DNA from: Pseudescherichia sp031987975
GTDB lineage: Bacteria > Pseudomonadota > Gammaproteobacteria > Enterobacterales > Enterobacteriaceae
Assembly: GCF_031987975.1 (NCBI RefSeq)
Contig: NZ_DALZYX010000003.1
Location: 186,001 to 250,000 of the forward strand
DNA: 64,000 bases
Direction of reading: 5' to 3'
Part shown: positions 62,498 through 64,000 of the stretch, in pieces
Numbering within the stretch: the first letter of the stretch is position 1
Layout of the letters: every line of letters starts with the position of its first letter
The notes under the pieces: generated by a model
Databases searched by the model: none
Told to the model about the DNA's origin: nothing
What the model saw: the letters and a program-made list of their open reading frames with translations, nothing else
Position numbers and translations under genes: made by a program

Positions 62498-63972
62498 TGC
62501 AGATCCTCAATCATCAGGCTGGCGGTGGCTTTCGCCGAGGCCACCACGCCGGGAATGCCCGCCCCAGGATGGGTGCCAGCGCCGACCAGGTACAGATTAG
62601 CGATATCGCTGTCGCGATTATGGGGCCGGAACCAGGCGCTTTGGGTGAGCAGCGGCTCGATGGAGAAGGCCGAACCTAAGTGCGCATCCAGCGTGTCGTG
62701 GAAATCCGCCGGGGTAAAGATACGCTGGGTCACCAGCTGGCTACGCAGGCCAGGCATGTAGCGCTCTTCAAGGTAGTCAAAGATGCGGTCGCGCAGCTTC
62801 GGTCCCTCCTGCGCCCAGTCCAGCGGTGCGTTGCCGAGATGCGGCACCGGGGCCAGCACGTAGAAGCTGGCGCAGCCGGGAGGAGCAAGCGAGGGATCGG
62901 TCACGCAGGGCGAGTGCAGGTAGAGCGAGAAGTCATCCGCCAGCGCGCTACCGGTAAAGATATCGTCAATCAGCTCCCGGTAGCGCGGGCCAAAGCAGAT
63001 GGTATGGTGCGCCAGCTGCGGATGGGGCTGGTTCAGACCGAAGTAGAGCACAAACAGCGAGTTGCTCATGCTCTTGCGCTCCAGCGCTGCCGCCCGCTTC
63101 TGCCCCACCGGATGGTGGCCGAGCAGCTTTTTATAGGTATTCACCACGTCAGCGTTTGAGGCTACGGCATCGGCATCAAAGGTGCGGCCATCCGCCAGCC
63201 GCACCTGGCTGATACGGTTATCTTTTGCCACCAGCTCTTCAACCCGGGCGTTCAGCTCGATCTCTCCGCCGAGATCGGTAAACAGTTTCACCATGCCGTT
63301 GACCAGCGCCCCGGTGCCGCCTTCTGGGAACCAGACGCCCCACTCCCGTTCAAGGGCGTGGATCAACGTGTAGATGGACGAGGTGGTAAAGGGGTTGCCG
63401 CCCACCAGCAGGGAGTGGAACGAAAACGCCTGCCGCAGATGCTCATCCTCAATAAAGCGCGAGACCGACTGGTAGACGCTCTGCCACGCCTGAAGCTTAA
63501 GCAGCTGCGGCCCGGCGCGCAGCATGTCGCGAAACGAGAGAAACGGCACGCTGCCCAGCCGCAGATAGCCCTCCTGGAACACCGCCTGGGAATAAGCCAG
63601 GAAGCGCCGGTAGCCTTCGACATCGCGGGGGTTAAACTGAGTAATCTGCGCCTCAAGCTCGGCGCTGTCGTTAGCGTAGTCCAGCGTTTTTCCGGTTTCC
63701 CAGCAGAGGCGGTAGAAGGGCTTCACCGGCAGCAGCCTGACGTAATCCTCAATCCGTCTGCCGGCCAGGGTAAACAGCGCCTCAAGCGCGGTGGGATCGG
63801 TGATCACCGTCGGCCCGGCATCAAAGGTAAAGCCCTGATCATGCCAGACGTAGGCCCGACCGCCAGGCTTGTCCCGCTGCTCCAGCAGCACGGTTGAGAT
63901 CCCTGCCGCCTGCAGGCGGATCGCCAGCGCCAGGCCACCAAAGCCTGCGCCAATCACAACGGTTTTCTTCAT
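62494..63972 (-). CDS. crtI: phytoene desaturase CrtI
   Basis: 492-aa FAD-dependent desaturase that converts phytoene to lycopene. The dinucleotide-binding loop is VVIGAGFGGLALAIRLQAAG at the N-terminus. The C-terminal bacterial-type signature is NLYLVGAGTHPGAGIPGV. An AAAAAGG ribosome site precedes the ATG. Overlaps crtB by 4 bases. Upstream genes of the cluster are expected beyond the window edge. Confidence 0.95.
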   Translation of the reverse strand: MKKTVVIGAGFGGLALAIRLQAAGISTVLLEQRDKPGGRAYVWHDQGFTFDAGPTVITDPTALEALFTLAGRRIEDYVRLLPVKPFYRLCWETGKTLDYANDSAELEAQITQFNPRDVEGYRRFLAYSQAVFQEGYLRLGSVPFLSFRDMLRAGPQLLKLQAWQSVYQSVSRFIEDEHLRQAFSFHSLLVGGNPFTTSSIYTLIHALEREWGVWFPEGGTGALVNGMVKLFTDLGGEIELNARVEELVAKDNRISQVRLADGRTFDADAVASNADVVNTYKKLLGHHPVGQKRAAALERKSMSNSLFVLYFGLNQPHPQLAHHTICFGPRYRELIDDIFTGSALADDFSLYLHSPCVTDPSLAPPGCASFYVLAPVPHLGNAPLDWAQEGPKLRDRIFDYLEERYMPGLRSQLVTQRIFTPADFHDTLDAHLGSAFSIEPLLTQSAWFRPHNRDSDIANLYLVGAGTHPGAGIPGVVASAKATASLMIEDLQ

Positions 63973-64000
63973 CCTTTTTCTCGCCTGTCAGGGAAATGGT
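63973..64000 (-). other. edge, possible 3' end of the next crt gene
   Basis: Only 28 bases. On the minus strand they could end a reading frame with TGA at 63990-63988, followed by the crtI ribosome site. In Pantoea-type clusters crtY (lycopene cyclase) occupies this place. Too little sequence to identify. Confidence 0.2.

Overview
The window is chromosomal DNA of a member of the Enterobacteriaceae. About three quarters of it keeps the gene order of the Escherichia coli K-12 61-64 min region: sdaC-sdaB-xni / rlmM-ygdD-gcvA / gcvB / ygdI / csdAE / tcdA-mltA / three initiator tRNAs / amiC / argA / recD-recB-ptrA-recC-ppdC-ygdB-ppdB-ppdA-thyA-lgt / ptsP-rppH / mutH-ygdQ / ygdR-tas / lplT-aas / omrA / galR / lysA / lysR / ygeA / araE-kduD-kduI. 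Coding is dense, and co-directional genes often overlap by 1-16 bases. The carotenoid genes at the right edge and a full oligogalacturonide pathway suggest a yellow-pigmented, plant-associated or environmental enterobacterium (Cronobacter, Pantoea and Leclercia-like organisms come to mind). The species cannot be fixed from this sequence.

Bases 1-44,700 are core genome. They cover serine uptake and deamination, cysteine-desulfurase chemistry (CsdA/CsdE/TcdA), cell-wall hydrolases (MltA, AmiC), arginine and lysine biosynthesis with their regulators, the RecBCD recombination cluster, minor pseudopilins, thymidylate synthase, prolipoprotein modification, the nitrogen PTS enzyme I, RNA pyrophosphohydrolase, mismatch-repair MutH, and lysophospholipid salvage (LplT/Aas). 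Two regulatory RNAs are readable in the sequence: GcvB (6340-6545) and a single OmrA-type RNA (39873-39957). The 680-base rppH-mutH gap holds a cluster of DnaA boxes that matches the expected place of the DnaA-reactivating locus DARS2, and a perfect-core CRP site.

Bases 44,700-55,600 are a pectin-catabolism block built around the conserved araE-kduD-kduI genes: KdgF, a TogMNAB-type ABC importer, KduD, KduI, oligogalacturonate lyase Ogl and a KdgM-type porin. KdgR-like palindromes precede kdgF, togM, kduI and ogl. Together these proteins would bring oligogalacturonides across both membranes, cleave them in the cytoplasm, and convert the unsaturated products to 2-keto-3-deoxygluconate.

Bases 55,900-61,000 hold the most unusual locus. 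A MetNIQ-type methionine importer, whose binding protein lacks a lipobox, is divergent from a single 712-residue protein. That protein fuses a complete cystathionine beta-synthase-type domain to a complete cystathionine gamma-lyase-type domain. It looks like a self-contained methionine-uptake and reverse-transsulfuration (methionine-to-cysteine) module.

Bases 61,100-64,000 are the right-hand part of a carotenoid cluster: crtZ converging on crtB-crtI, with the two 3' ends overlapping by 65 bases. The remaining crt genes presumably lie beyond the window. No insertion sequences, prophages or CRISPR arrays were seen.
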